Of a stretch of 64,000 nt of DNA, positions 51,327 through 61,341 are shown piece by piece (position 1 is the stretch's first letter; every line of letters begins with the position of its first letter). This DNA is from Ochrobactrum sp. BTU1. GTDB taxonomy: Bacteria > Pseudomonadota > Alphaproteobacteria > Rhizobiales > Rhizobiaceae. The stretch is taken from assembly GCA_018798825.1 (NCBI GenBank), contig CP076355.1:774001-838000 (forward strand), written 5' to 3'. The notes under the pieces were generated by a model, which ran no database searches, was not told the origin of the DNA, and saw only the letters and a list, made by a program, of their open reading frames with translations. A program made the translations under genes and the position numbers.

Positions 51327-51936
51327 GGGTGGATATTCGGATTAGCTCTATTTGCCTCAGAGAGCGCCATAGGTGGGTATTAGGCAGAATGAAGTGCATG
51401 TAGCTGAAATTGCTTGGCGCGTCTCTATGGGTGCTCTATGGGCGAATTTGTATTACGAGGAGCCAAGGCAACGCACCCCGAGAAGGTCAAACCTACAAAG
51501 TGCTTCACATCAGCACATGAAGTCTCCTTACGGTCCCCATATAGAAGATTTCCTTGAGGGTTACCTCCTAATTGTACCTTAGGTTCACCTGAACGTTGTA
51601 GCTGTACATGTTAGCTTAGGTTGCTCTTAAGGCTCAATGATCCTCCTCCTCAGAGGAGATCAATACCATAGGTTATCACCTTAGGCTGACCCCCTGTCCA
51701 CATGCAAGGTTCCTGCGAAGTTGGCTTAACGTGCAACCAGAGGATCGCCTAAGTTGTCATCCTTGCTGATGGCTTCGCCATTCTGATTGTTGAAGACCAT
51801 ACAGATTACAGGAACGGTCAAGAAACAAGCTTGGACAACCTTTCCCTCTTAATACATGAGAACCTGTTGTATGATTTCGGTAAGGATGAAAGGTCTGCCA
51901 AGCGGTCCACCTGCGAGAAACTTCGGGGGCAATACT
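51327..51936. other. Gene-free stretch of 610 bp
   Basis: No supported gene. It has repeated CTTAGG(T/C)T words (near 51580, 51620 and 51680) and a CTCCTC-A-GAGGAG palindrome near 51650. It is probably decayed phage sequence. Confidence 0.4.
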
Positions 51937-52425
51937 CTATTCGCGGGTGACCTTTCCGGCGATACCGACATGCGTCATGAAAGTTTCCAGCATCACTACC
52001 TCCGTCTTCCGGGCCTTGCTCTCTGCAACCAATACGGCGTCATGAAGCTGCAAGGCGACGACACCTTCGTCCATCAGCCGTAACAGCAAATCCACCATGA
52101 TCTGACTTTCGGTGAACTGGTCACGGTGACCAATGCCTTTATAGAAGAGATGCCTTATGGCAGGGTGTCGGTTCTCAATCGCTGACGTAATGCTTCCGAT
52201 TGTTGCCCCCTTCGGAAAGAGCTGACGTGTCCCCTTGGGCATCCGACTAAGTGGTTTCTTAGAGAAGATCATAGCGTTAAGCACCATCTTGATACCTTCC
52301 CGCAATCTCCCATAAACAGGAGCGCCTAAATCGGGGATGTCGTAGAGGTCATCTGGGCCGGGATCGATATTGACGCGTCCGTAAAGAATGCGAAGCCCCA
52401 TCCACCCACGGTTGAGACATCGCAT
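51937..52425 (-). pseudogene. 5'-truncated remnant of a plasmid/phage replication-type protein
   Basis: 162 codons remain. GIKMVLNAMIFSKKPLSRMP and FTESQIMVDLLLRLMDEGVVALQLHDAVLV resemble the C-terminal part of large phage/plasmid proteins with a polymerase-like HD motif. The frame starts at an ATG straight after a stop and lacks the N-terminal two thirds. Identity is moderate and from memory of the pattern only. Confidence 0.5.
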
Positions 52426-52493
52426 CTATTAGATTGCACAATCGGACGACGAGACCGAGGCTATTATCATTGTCGTGCTTCATCTTGTTCCCT

Positions 52494-52733
52494 TCAAAAC
52501 GGCGCAGCTTTCAAAGCTTCCCGCATCCCTCGCCCGCAGCCTTCCCATGCGGCCTTCACCAGCATGCGCGCTTCTAACTCGTCGCATTCCGCAAGGTCGG
52601 TTTTCTGTATGGACTGCAAAAACTCCCCAGCTGCCTCAACGCCCGTATCAAGGGCGCGCAACTCGTATGGATCGAACCGACGGCGGGAGCGGATACAGTC
52701 GCCAATCGTTCGGTTCGTACTGTGGATGTGCAT
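52494..52733 (-). CDS. Small phage-like hypothetical protein
   Basis: 79 residues, basic start then acidic helix (YELRALDTGVEAAGEFLQSI). AGGGGAGCC precedes the ATG closely. No known domain. Confidence 0.55.
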   Translation of the reverse strand: MHIHSTNRTIGDCIRSRRRFDPYELRALDTGVEAAGEFLQSIQKTDLAECDELEARMLVKAAWEGCGRGMREALKAAPF

Positions 52734-52818
52734 GTGGCTCCCCTGTCAGGCGGCAATTACAACAGGAACGAAACCGAAACAAATCAATTTGGAAAGGGTA
52801 GATCATCGCCATAGCCCA

Positions 52819-53073
52819 CTAAGCCGCTAGCGCCTCATCCAATCCGTTGAGGTACTCAATCAGTTCTTCGGCATCGCGCTTCTTAAGCGAGCAGCATAGC
52901 TGCCCATTGAGTGAAACCGGATTCTGACTGACGGTTTCCTTTACGGCCCAAAGACCATTCGACTGTTCTGAGAGGTAGTAAAAATTATGAATCGTGCTGT
53001 TTACGGGCCACATTTCCATATCCTTAGGAGGGGAATTTGCCGCAATAACGTGGACAGGAATCGAATGTTCCAT
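52819..53073 (-). CDS. Hypothetical protein
   Basis: 84 residues (WPVNSTIHNFYYLSEQSNGL, KKRDAEELIEYLNGLDEALA). The ribosome-binding site is poor. It reads like an accessory phage protein; no known family. Confidence 0.5.
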   Translation of the reverse strand: MEHSIPVHVIAANSPPKDMEMWPVNSTIHNFYYLSEQSNGLWAVKETVSQNPVSLNGQLCCSLKKRDAEELIEYLNGLDEALAA

Positions 53074-53126
53074 CCTTTGACGATTAAATCAGCCCTCGTT
53101 CCGATTATATTTACTCGGCACCAAGC

Positions 53127-53306
53127 ATGAGCCAGACTTTCAGCATGGCCGAATACGAAGAATGCGTTCGGAATACAGCTAAGCTCGTCGTAAAATTCGG
53201 AGACGCGGCCATTCCTTTGTTAGAGCGCGCGGAAGCTGAGCTTACAGCCGCTACAAGCCGAGACAGCGCTCTAGCTCGAGCTCAGGCGATACTTCGCGCG
53301 GCCTAG
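53127..53306 (+). CDS. 59-residue helical protein overlapping the integrase end
   Basis: MSQTFSMAEYEECVRNTAKL then VVKFGDAAIPLLERAEAELT and a charged Ala-rich end, stop at 53304-53306. It overlaps the stop of the convergent integrase by 3 bases. The protein is predicted fully helical. A second start at 53145 is possible; no good ribosome-binding site is seen. Confidence 0.45.
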   Translation: MSQTFSMAEYEECVRNTAKLVVKFGDAAIPLLERAEAELTAATSRDSALARAQAILRAA

Positions 53307-54619
53307 CCTTCCCATTTCAACTTAATGGACTCCAGCAGATCACGGCGCCGCTTCATCTCGGCGCCATCGCCGTATTTAGGGCGTCCGAATTCATGCCCCA
53401 TTAGATCCGCTTGCATGCGATCGGAAGCGCCCACGTTCTCAATTCGATCCTGGAAGGTATGTCGGAGCGAATAGATCGTGTGCTTCGGTGACGGGAATAA
53501 ATCTTTTGACCTCAAAAACTTGTTGATAGCAGCCGACGCTGAATCTGACTTGTCAGCGTAACGAGCGAACCCATCCGGAGCTTGCTTCATTGCCCAGAGT
53601 GCAACTCCTACCAAAGGGATACGACGCACCGAGTAATCGGTCTTCTGTCGCCTGTCTTCGCGTTCAGCGACCTCAACATGAGGCACTTCATCGTTTAGCC
53701 GAATGTCCTCGGAACGAAGGTTACACACCTCCCCTAGACGCATCCCTGTTTCAATCATCGTATATATAATGAGCCGCGCGTCTTGATTGATATCGTCAAG
53801 CGCTCCTGACTGTAATAAGCGATCTTGCACCCATTCGACCGAAAACGGCGGCCGCTTATCCAGTTTTGTGGCGTTAGTTTCTTTTAGGCGAATCCCCGAC
53901 CATGGTGCGCGAAAGTTAGTTTGAAGCGCATCGTCGATGACAGACAGCATGCCTTTCAAGTCACTAAAGCTGCGGTTGGCGCTGTACGCTTTAAGCTTCT
54001 CCGTCGCAATTTTATCTGTCCACCATTGGCGATATCGAAGCACGTCAGCGCGCGTAATTTCACTTAATCGAAGATCATCGAGCAGTTCGCTGGCATATTT
54101 AATCGCGCGTTCGCGAGAGACCTTGTGTTTGGACATCTGGCCTTCAGACAGTCCTGATAATCCGGACTGGTTGAATTTTTCATACATCTGCCAGACATTT
54201 GAGATGCGAGGGTTAGGAAAATCGACCAGCCCGACAATTGCTTTCGCCGCAGACGGCTTTGTTTCTAAGACTTCTGCGGCGTGTTTCGCCCTCAGAAAGA
54301 GCTCTTCATATGATCCTGATGCGATCTCAGCCGCAGGCTTGTACGCAAAACCCAGCGACTGTGCAGTCCGCACAGCAGCCTCATAGCGCTCCCATTCAGG
54401 GCGATTGTCGTTGCCCGATGACATTGCAGCCCAGAGACGCTCGGTCGCGTCATGAACGCCCTGCGCCTTTTCCAGTGCTTCTTTATGATTCTTAGTTTTG
54501 AGGCTTATTTTTACGAAAGTTCATTTGTCGTGATTCGACACTTCGATCGGCACGCGCCTATAATAGCGGTAGATACCGCTCGGCTGCCGCTGCACATATT
54601 TCGTAATATCAACTGACAA
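53303..54619 (-). pseudogene. Tyrosine recombinase/phage integrase with an in-frame stop
   Basis: The C-terminal catalytic domain is complete: Arg in TGMRLGEVCNLR, the HxxR in YSLRHTFQDR, His in MGHEFGR and Tyr in KYGDGAEM. The open frame ends at 54424, but the same frame runs further upstream: KISLKTKNHKEALEKAQGVH and DATERLWAAM before the ATG. Beyond a TGA at 54521-54523 lies VQRQPSGIYRYYRRVPIEVS, the usual N-terminal domain (DUF6538 type). A full-length gene of about 438 codons from TTG 54619 has thus been broken by one nonsense codon. Internal restart at 54424 would give a protein without its arm-binding domain. It is adjacent to tRNA-Asn, its likely insertion site. Confidence 0.85.
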
Positions 54620-54764
54620 GATCAACGCCCACAATGTAACCCAGAATGTAATCCGGATTGTAGCCGATTTGGATCAATAGTTATATTGTGATTTTTAAAT
54701 TGAGCCGTAAGCCTTTGATTAGCTTAACTTAAATTTTTGAGCAGTTGTAACCCAAAAAAGTAAG

Positions 54765-54839
54765 TGGCTCCCCGGGCCGGATTCGAACCAGCGACCAACC
54801 GGTTAACAGCCGGTTGCTCTACCACTGAGCTACCGGGGA
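54765..54839 (-). tRNA. tRNA-Asn (anticodon GTT), CCA encoded
   Basis: Read on the minus strand: acceptor TCCCCGG / CCGGGGA, D arm GCTC/GAGC, anticodon loop CTGTTAACC with GTT, T loop GGTTCGAATCC and a discriminator G with CCA. Its 3' end faces the integrase, so it is the probable attachment site of the island. Confidence 0.95.
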
Positions 54840-55007
54840 AGAGGTGCTCGTTGCGTCAGCGAGGTGGCGTATAGCAGGAGGATTTCTGATTTGCCAAGCC
54901 CTAATTTTGTTTTTTTTCAATTTTTTGCATTCTGATCATGAAACCCTATATTCTCTGGGACGTTTCCAACCGAAAAGTTTCTGCCCCCAAGCTGTGAGAA
55001 AGACCGA

Positions 55008-55289
55008 GTGACCGAAGAATACGAACCTAAACCACGAAAACGCGCAATTGTGATTCTTGGAAAGCGAATCCCAATGCCTCAATCAGTGCTCATGCGGCGA
55101 ACACTTGGCGGTTCATTGGTCGTAGGTGGCGCATTAGGTTTTCTCCCGGTGCTAGGCTTCTGGATGTTGCCTCTAGGACTGATCGTACTTTCGCATGACT
55201 CACATCGCGTGCGGCGTTGGCGCCGAAGAAGTGAAATTCACATTTGGCGTAAATGGCTGAAACGAGGATCGACACCCAGTGCTAGCTAA
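55008..55289 (+). CDS. PGPGW-like small membrane protein
   Basis: 93 residues with a GTG start. The central RTLGGSLVVGGALGFLPVLGF followed by LPLGLIVLS resembles the PGPGW transmembrane family (two short helices), with a strongly basic C-terminus (RVRRWRRRSEIHIWRKWLKR). Function unknown. It is the first core gene beyond the tRNA. Confidence 0.65.
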   Translation: MTEEYEPKPRKRAIVILGKRIPMPQSVLMRRTLGGSLVVGGALGFLPVLGFWMLPLGLIVLSHDSHRVRRWRRRSEIHIWRKWLKRGSTPSAS

Positions 55290-56175
55290 ACAAACCGCTC
55301 CTCAGTTCTGTTCTATGATTTATCTGATGGGTTGTTCCTTTGGCGCGATCCCCGTGTCTAATTTTGCCAAGTTGCAAGAGCGCGAAGTCCCACAGAACTG
55401 CGATGGGCTTACTGAAAGCATTGTCGCTACGTGTCGGAAGCTAAATCACTACGGAGTATAGAGCACGCAACTGGTGTTCGCCGCTATCATCAGCGTCTCT
55501 TAAGTAGCCCATGACAAACTGACTGAGTTGCAAACACTGTTGCTGAAAATACTAACGATCTCTCGGAGAGTTGTTGCCGATTCTGCGTATATCTTCGCAA
55601 GATCAATGATGGGAATATTCGTTTCAGGAGTAGTTACTAGTAGGAATTCCGAAGAATCTCGCAATTTGAACGCTGTTTCCATTTCAGCTGTAACAAAAAA
55701 AATTCGCATTATTCAATTGCTCGCAAATCATGATTTTTGCATAAAATACAACTTTAAGTTTTCTTTTTAATCCAGAGAATTATCATCATTTTTTTCGAGC
55801 CACGTCCTCTTACCTTGGTTGCTGGAATCCATAAGAGAAAGCTTCACCTAAGTTGTCCGGTTCTGTCGAGCTCTTTTCTTGATTCTTACATCTCCGCTGC
55901 CCCTGAAATTCTTTCTTATTTATGGGCTCCACTTCGTTGCAATCGGGCATTCTTTCCGACATCTCAAATGTTAGAAATGGAAATAAATTCGAGAAACGCT
56001 GCATCAGTTTACTAACAGAGTTACCCCAGGTCGCGTTGAAAAATCGGTTCAAGGAGCCAAGCTGGAATCATCTCGATTCTGAAAAAAGAAATTTAACATA
56101 AAATACAAGTACACAATTTTAGATTGCATGAAAAAAGGAAGGAAATTTGTATCTAGCAAGAAAGACCTTCCCTAA
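55290..56175. other. Long AT-rich gene-free stretch
   Basis: No supported gene in 886 bp. Several short open frames exist but have no ribosome-binding sites or protein character. The right end is the sitA promoter region. Confidence 0.5.
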
Positions 56176-56192
56176 TTGCAAATGATTTGCAA
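56176..56192. promoter_or_regulatory. Mur/Fur-type box upstream of sitA
   Basis: TTGCAAAT-G-ATTTGCAA is a perfect palindrome 67 bp before the sitA start. It resembles the manganese-responsive Mur sites of alphaproteobacteria. Confidence 0.8.
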
Positions 56193-56258
56193 AAGCGCTT
56201 GAGGTGAATATAATTCTACGTTATGCAATTGCTAATTATTCGCATTAAGGAGAAGGTA

Positions 56259-57164
56259 ATGTATCGACCGATCAGATGTGGCTTGGCAAAAGCTTTTGTT
56301 GCTGGATTCGCAATGCTGCTGGCATCAAGTTCCGCTTTTGCAGCTGACAAATTTAAAGCTGTAACTACATTTACGGTCATTGCAGATATTGCCCGGAATG
56401 TTGCCGGGGATGCCGCCACTGTTGAATCAATTACCAAGCCCGGCGCTGAAATCCATGAGTATCAGCCAACGCCTGGCGATCTAATCAAGGCGCAGGATGC
56501 AGATCTCGTCCTCTGGAATGGACTTAATCTCGAATTGTGGTTTGAGAAGTTCTTCTCGCGACTTAAGAACGTTCCAAGCGCGGTCGTAAGTGACGGGGTT
56601 GTGCCAATGGGCATCACAGAAGGCCCTTATTCTGGCAAACCTAACCCACATGCATGGATGTCGCCTACTTCTGCCCTCATCTATGTCGATAATATTCGTG
56701 ATGCATTCGTCAAATATGATCCAGACAATGCTGAAGTCTACAAAGCCAATGCTGAGAAGTATAAGACCGAGATAAAGGCGACAATTGATCCGATCAGAGC
56801 AGAATTTACGGCTATACCAGCTGACAAGCGCTGGCTCGTTACCAGCGAAGGCGCATTCTCCTATCTCGCTCGTGATTTTGATCTAAAGGAGCTTTACCTC
56901 TGGCCGATTAATGCGGACCAACAAGGCACACCTCAGCAGGTACGTAAGGTGATTGATGCGGTTCGCGCAAATAACATCACCGCTGTTTTTTCTGAAAGCA
57001 CGGTATCGGCAGCACCGGCAGAACAGGTTGCGCGAGAAACCGGCGCGAAATACGGCGGCGTGCTGTATGTCGATTCTCTTTCCGAGGCTGATGGACCAGT
57101 TCCTACCTATATCGACCTTCTGAAAGTAACTTCGGACACGATCGCAAAAGGCCTAAAACAATGA
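56259..57164 (+). CDS. sitA: Manganese/iron ABC transporter substrate-binding protein SitA
   Basis: 301 residues of the cluster A-I metal-binding protein family. Signal peptide core [16 protein letters not shown]. The metal ligands are expected to be His in AEIHEYQP, His in [10 protein letters not shown], Glu in [14 protein letters not shown] and Asp in [19 protein letters not shown] precedes ATG 56259; the frame is open further up but the signal peptide fits here. The operon continues with overlapping stops and starts (sitB start 57161). Confidence 0.93.
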   Translation: MYRPIRCGLAKAFVAGFAMLLASSSAFAADKFKAVTTFTVIADIARNVAGDAATVESITKPGAEIHEYQPTPGDLIKAQDADLVLWNGLNLELWFEKFFSRLKNVPSAVVSDGVVPMGITEGPYSGKPNPHAWMSPTSALIYVDNIRDAFVKYDPDNAEVYKANAEKYKTEIKATIDPIRAEFTAIPADKRWLVTSEGAFSYLARDFDLKELYLWPINADQQGTPQQVRKVIDAVRANNITAVFSESTVSAAPAEQVARETGAKYGGVLYVDSLSEADGPVPTYIDLLKVTSDTIAKGLKQ

Positions 57165-58042
57165 ACGTTCCGATAAATCGCCATCTTCAGGAACATGCCG
57201 CGCTTAGAAATAGCGCGGTTGAAGGGTTGAAGGTAAAGGACGCGACTGTGACCTATCGCAATGGTCACACGGCTTTACGCAATGCCAGTTTTGAGATCCC
57301 TACCGGCACGATTACGGCACTGGTTGGCGTGAATGGCTCAGGCAAGTCGACCTTATTCAAAGCCATCATGGGTTTTGTCCGTTTGGCAAAGGGTGACATT
57401 TCCATCCTTGGCCTGCCGGTCAAACAGGCGCTCAAGCAGAATCTTGTCGCCTATGTCCCGCAAAGTGAAGAGGTTGACTGGAACTTTCCCGTTTTGGTCG
57501 AAGATGTCGTCATGATGGGCCGATATGGACATATGGGCATGATGCGCATTTCCCGTCGTGCCGATCACGAAGCAGTCGAAATGGCACTGAGCCGTGTCAA
57601 CATGCTCGACTTTCGCAAGCGGCAAATAGGCGAGCTGTCTGGCGGCCAAAAGAAGCGTGTTTTTCTTGCTCGCGCACTTGCTCAGGATGCGCACGTCATT
57701 CTTCTTGATGAGCCTTTTACCGGCGTTGATGTAAAGACTGAGGAAGCGATCATCACGCTTCTGCGTGGGCTCCGCGATGAAGGCCGCGTGATGCTTGTTT
57801 CCACGCATAATCTCGGCAGCGTGCCCGAGTTTTGCGACCGGACAGTTCTCGTTAAGAATACGGTGCTTGCTTTTGGTCCAACAGAGAAGATTTTCACACA
57901 GGCCAATCTCGAAAAGACGTTTGGCGGAGTGCTACGGCACCTCATTCTCGACGAGAAAACCAAGCAGAATCGTTCGGCAATCGGTGTCATAACTGATGAT
58001 GAGCGGCCCTTCGTGCTCTATGAGCAAAAGCAGGAAGGCTAA
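57161..58042 (+). CDS. sitB: Manganese/iron ABC transporter ATPase SitB
   Basis: 293 residues. Walker [37 protein letters not shown] (typical of metal ABC transporters), signature [15 protein letters not shown], Walker [13 protein letters not shown] and H-loop STHNLG. It overlaps sitA by 4 nt. It drives uptake through SitC and SitD. Confidence 0.95.
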   Translation: MNVPINRHLQEHAALRNSAVEGLKVKDATVTYRNGHTALRNASFEIPTGTITALVGVNGSGKSTLFKAIMGFVRLAKGDISILGLPVKQALKQNLVAYVPQSEEVDWNFPVLVEDVVMMGRYGHMGMMRISRRADHEAVEMALSRVNMLDFRKRQIGELSGGQKKRVFLARALAQDAHVILLDEPFTGVDVKTEEAIITLLRGLRDEGRVMLVSTHNLGSVPEFCDRTVLVKNTVLAFGPTEKIFTQANLEKTFGGVLRHLILDEKTKQNRSAIGVITDDERPFVLYEQKQEG

Positions 58043-58047
58043 GACTG

Positions 58048-58908
58048 ATGGCTCTCCTGCTCGAACCTTTTGCTTACGGTTACATGCTCAATGCTATGTG
58101 GGTTTCAGCCCTTGTCGGTGGTGTTTGTGCGTTTCTTTCTGCATATCTGATGCTTAAAGGCTGGTCGCTTATCGGCGATGCCCTCTCCCACTCCATCGTG
58201 CCCGGTGTTGCTGGCGCCTATATGCTCGGTCTGCCCTTTTCCGTAGGTGCTTTCTTTTCAGGTGGATTGGCTGCTGCAGCAATGCTGTTTCTCAACCAGC
58301 GAACAAAGCTCAAAGAAGACGCGATTATTGGGCTGATTTTCACGGCCTTCTTCGGCCTTGGACTGTTTATGATTTCGCTGCGGCCAACCTCGATCAGTAT
58401 CCAGACAATAGTGCTTGGCAATATTCTGGCGATAACACCGGGCGATATTCTTCAGCTGGCGATCATAGGGTTCGTTTCGCTCGCGCTGCTTTTGCTCAAA
58501 TGGAAAGACCTGATGGTGGTGTTTTTCGATGAAAGCCATGCACGTTCCATTGGATTAAAACCAACGGCGCTGAAGATCATGTTCTTCACGCTGCTTTCGG
58601 CAAGCACTGTTGCTGCAATGCAGACCGTAGGTGCGTTTCTGGTCATCTGCATGGTCGTTACCCCCGGCGCGACTGCATATCTGCTCACCGATCGCTTTTC
58701 GCGACTTTTGTGGATTGCGGTGCTAATCGGCACGCTAACCAGCTTCATCGGCGCTTATGTTAGCTACTTCATGGATGGCGCAACCGGCGGCATCATCGTC
58801 GTGCTGCAAACGCTGGTGTTTCTCACCGTATTTTTTCTGGCACCTAAACACGGAATCCTTGCGGCCCGCAGGCGCGCAGCCAAAGCATTGCAGGAGGTTG
58901 AGCCATGA
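58048..58908 (+). CDS. sitC: Manganese/iron ABC transporter permease SitC
   Basis: 286 residues, ABC-3 type permease with about eight to nine helices. LKGWSLIGDALSHSIVPGVA and VGAFLVICMVVTPGATAYLL are conserved metal-permease segments. It lies 5 nt after sitB and overlaps sitD by 4 nt. Confidence 0.94.
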   Translation: MALLLEPFAYGYMLNAMWVSALVGGVCAFLSAYLMLKGWSLIGDALSHSIVPGVAGAYMLGLPFSVGAFFSGGLAAAAMLFLNQRTKLKEDAIIGLIFTAFFGLGLFMISLRPTSISIQTIVLGNILAITPGDILQLAIIGFVSLALLLLKWKDLMVVFFDESHARSIGLKPTALKIMFFTLLSASTVAAMQTVGAFLVICMVVTPGATAYLLTDRFSRLLWIAVLIGTLTSFIGAYVSYFMDGATGGIIVVLQTLVFLTVFFLAPKHGILAARRRAAKALQEVEP

Positions 58909-59759
58909 GCTTCCCCGACATGCTTCTAATGCCATTTCGGTTTGACTTTATGATCTATGCACTGATCGCGTCGATCCTGATTGCCATTCCAACGGCCTTA
59001 CTTTCCTGCTTTCTGGTGCTCAAGGGTTGGTCGCTAATGGGCGATGCCATAAGCCACGCGGTGCTGCCGGGTGTTGTGATTGCCTATATCGTCGGCCTGC
59101 CCTTTGGCATAGGTGCTTTTGTTGCAGGTATGGTCTGCGCACTTGCAACCGGTTTTCTCAAGGAAAACAGCCGTATCAAGCAGGATACGGTCATGGGTAT
59201 CGTCTTCTCCGGCATGTTTGGGCTGGGTCTTGTGCTCTATGTTTCTGTGCGTGCAAATGTGCATCTTGATCACATCCTCTTCGGCGACATTCTCGGTATC
59301 AGCGCAAGCGACCTTATAGAGACGGCGATTATCGCAGCTGTGACCGCAGGCGTTCTCATCGTCAAATGGCGTGATTTCCTGCTGCATGCATTCGACCCCG
59401 CACAGGCGCGTGCTGTCGGCTTGCCAGTCCGGCTGCTGCATTATGGGCTTCTGTGCCTGATTTCACTCACCATCGTAGGTGTCCTAAAAGCGGTAGGAAT
59501 TATTCTCGCAATCGCCATGCTGATTGCTCCAGGCGCCATCGCCTTTTTGCTCACCCACAGATTCAGCAGCATGATGATCGTTTCAGTCATCGTTGCTGTC
59601 TTCTCGTCCTTCATGGGCGTATATCTTTCGTTCTTCATAGACAGCGCCCCTGCACCGACAATTGTTCTGCTGATGACAGTGATCTTCATTGCAGCTTTCC
59701 TGTTTTCAAGCTGGCGAAACGCACGCGCAGAAACGCGGCAAGAGGCTGAAACGGCTTAA
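58905..59759 (+). CDS. sitD: Manganese/iron ABC transporter permease SitD
   Basis: 284 residues, the second ABC-3 permease, paralogous to sitC (LKGWSLMGDAISHAVLPGVV; VGIILAIAMLIAPGAIAFLL). It forms the membrane channel together with SitC. Its start overlaps the sitC stop; a terminator follows 49 bp after its stop. Confidence 0.94.
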   Translation: MSFPDMLLMPFRFDFMIYALIASILIAIPTALLSCFLVLKGWSLMGDAISHAVLPGVVIAYIVGLPFGIGAFVAGMVCALATGFLKENSRIKQDTVMGIVFSGMFGLGLVLYVSVRANVHLDHILFGDILGISASDLIETAIIAAVTAGVLIVKWRDFLLHAFDPAQARAVGLPVRLLHYGLLCLISLTIVGVLKAVGIILAIAMLIAPGAIAFLLTHRFSSMMIVSVIVAVFSSFMGVYLSFFIDSAPAPTIVLLMTVIFIAAFLFSSWRNARAETRQEAETA

Positions 59760-59808
59760 AACTTCATTGTGAGCTGTCTCCTTTCGTGTCGGAACAGCTT
59801 GCGTGCAG

Positions 59809-59841
59809 CGTGGACAGCTTTGCAAAGCTGTCCACGTTTTT
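59809..59841 (+). terminator. Terminator of sitABCD
   Basis: CGTGGACAGCTT-TGCA-AAGCTGTCCACG followed by TTTTT. Confidence 0.92.
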
Positions 59842-60046
59842 GCACAGCTGCGCAGCATCAGTCATATGGCTGTTATAAATCCTCGATAGATAACCATAAC
59901 AACGAACGGCGCTTCAAAACCGTTCGCTATTTTCCAGCACACTAGAATTTGTTGCTTGTCGAGGTAAAATAAAAATGCTTCAATCCAGATTGCACGGCTG
60001 TGCAGAAAAAATAAAACCGGCCGTCGATCCTGGGGAGGATACGCAT

Positions 60047-61120
60047 ATGCCTGCGTTTTTGGAGGTAGCGGATGCACGCGTCCGTTATGGCAATAATGAG
60101 ATTCTTAAAGGTGTAGACCTTTCAGTGAAGAAGGGTGAATTCGTAGCGCTGCTCGGCTCTTCCGGTTGTGGCAAAACCACTTTGCTGCGTGCAATTGCTG
60201 GTTTCAATACCCCCAGCGATGGAGCTATCCGCGTTGCAGGCAAGGATGTCACTCAATTACCGCCTGACAAGCGCGGCATGGCACTGGTATTTCAGTCCTA
60301 TGCGCTCTGGCCGCATATGACGGTGGCGCAAAATATCGGCTACGGCCTGCGTATTCGTGGTACAGCGAAAGATACTGTCAGGCAGAAAGTTCAGGAAGTT
60401 GCACGCCTTCTAGGGCTCGATGCGCTGCTTGATCGCAAGCCAGCCGCACTTTCCGGTGGTCAGCGCCAGCGCGTAGCACTCGGACGTGCATTGGCAATCG
60501 AGCCAGACATTCTGCTGCTGGATGAGCCGCTTTCAAACCTTGACGCCCGCATTCGCCTGTCGGTGCGCCATGAAATCAGCGCTCTGCAGCGTCGGCTTGG
60601 CATAACTGCGGTGCATGTGACGCATGATCGTGAAGAGGCCATGGTTATGGCTGATCGCATCGTGATCCTGAATAATGGCGAAGTGGCACAAGCCGGCGCA
60701 CCAGAAGAAGTTTATAATCATCCAGCATCCGACTTCGTCGCAGCCTTTATGGGCGCTGAGAACCTCATTGAGCTTCCTGTCAGTGTTAAAGCAGACCGGA
60801 TCACGATCGCCGCAGGTCCACAAAACAAAGCAAGTATAATCCCGGCTGGCCGCCGCAATCTGTCCGATGGCATCGCAACAGCACGCTTCCGTAGTGAAGC
60901 CGCAAAGCTTACAAGTCCCGGCGCTCCAAATTCTGGCACAACACCTGAACTTATCCTAACGGGCACCGTTGACCAGACGAGCTATCCGGGTGGCCTTTGG
61001 CGGCACATGATAAGCGTCGGCGGCAAGCATCTTCTGGTTGATGCAAAAGAGAGCCATCAACCCGGCTCACAGGTTGAAATCCGCATTCCCGAACAGGCAC
61101 TCTTCCTGTTCGACAAGTGA
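60047..61120 (+). CDS. ABC transporter ATP-binding protein (PotA/FbpC type)
   Basis: 357 residues. Walker A GSSGCGKTTLLRAIAG, Q-loop VFQSYALWPHMTV, signature LSGGQRQRVALGRAL, Walker B ILLLDEPLSNLD and H-loop VTHDREEAMVM, then a TOBE domain at the C-terminus. GGGGAGGA lies 8 nt before ATG 60047. The set ATPase, binding protein, two permeases suggests an importer of the iron/spermidine/sulfate-like group; the substrate cannot be told from sequence. Confidence 0.9.
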   Translation: MPAFLEVADARVRYGNNEILKGVDLSVKKGEFVALLGSSGCGKTTLLRAIAGFNTPSDGAIRVAGKDVTQLPPDKRGMALVFQSYALWPHMTVAQNIGYGLRIRGTAKDTVRQKVQEVARLLGLDALLDRKPAALSGGQRQRVALGRALAIEPDILLLDEPLSNLDARIRLSVRHEISALQRRLGITAVHVTHDREEAMVMADRIVILNNGEVAQAGAPEEVYNHPASDFVAAFMGAENLIELPVSVKADRITIAAGPQNKASIIPAGRRNLSDGIATARFRSEAAKLTSPGAPNSGTTPELILTGTVDQTSYPGGLWRHMISVGGKHLLVDAKESHQPGSQVEIRIPEQALFLFDK

Positions 61121-61341
61121 CCTGATCTGCTTAATTGGTAACTGTTTCTGCGATGCACAGGTGTGCATACGAGTGAAGTTGTCATCAAGTCGATCGTTAG
61201 CAGGCTTTACTGCTCAGAAGAGGATTGCGGGCCTTCGACCGCCCGCAGCCGCACAAAATTCCCGATCACACCTCACCGGATACACAATTATCCAACCGCC
61301 GAAATCTTCCGCCATGCGGATACAAAAGCAGGAATTATTCG

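Noticed and set aside
51580..51690. Repeated CTTAGG words as a regulatory array
   Set aside because: The spacing and flanks are irregular, and the words are too short to be meaningful without a genome-wide count.
44690..54780. Direct repeat of the tRNA-Asn 3' end as the second attachment site
   Set aside because: By eye no convincing copy of the tRNA 3' end was found to the left; the left boundary of the island is therefore not defined.
55500..55709. Minus-strand frame of 69 codons with some protein-like segments
   Set aside because: It has no ribosome-binding site, is overlapped by an equally long frame on the other strand and matches nothing recognised. Left unannotated.
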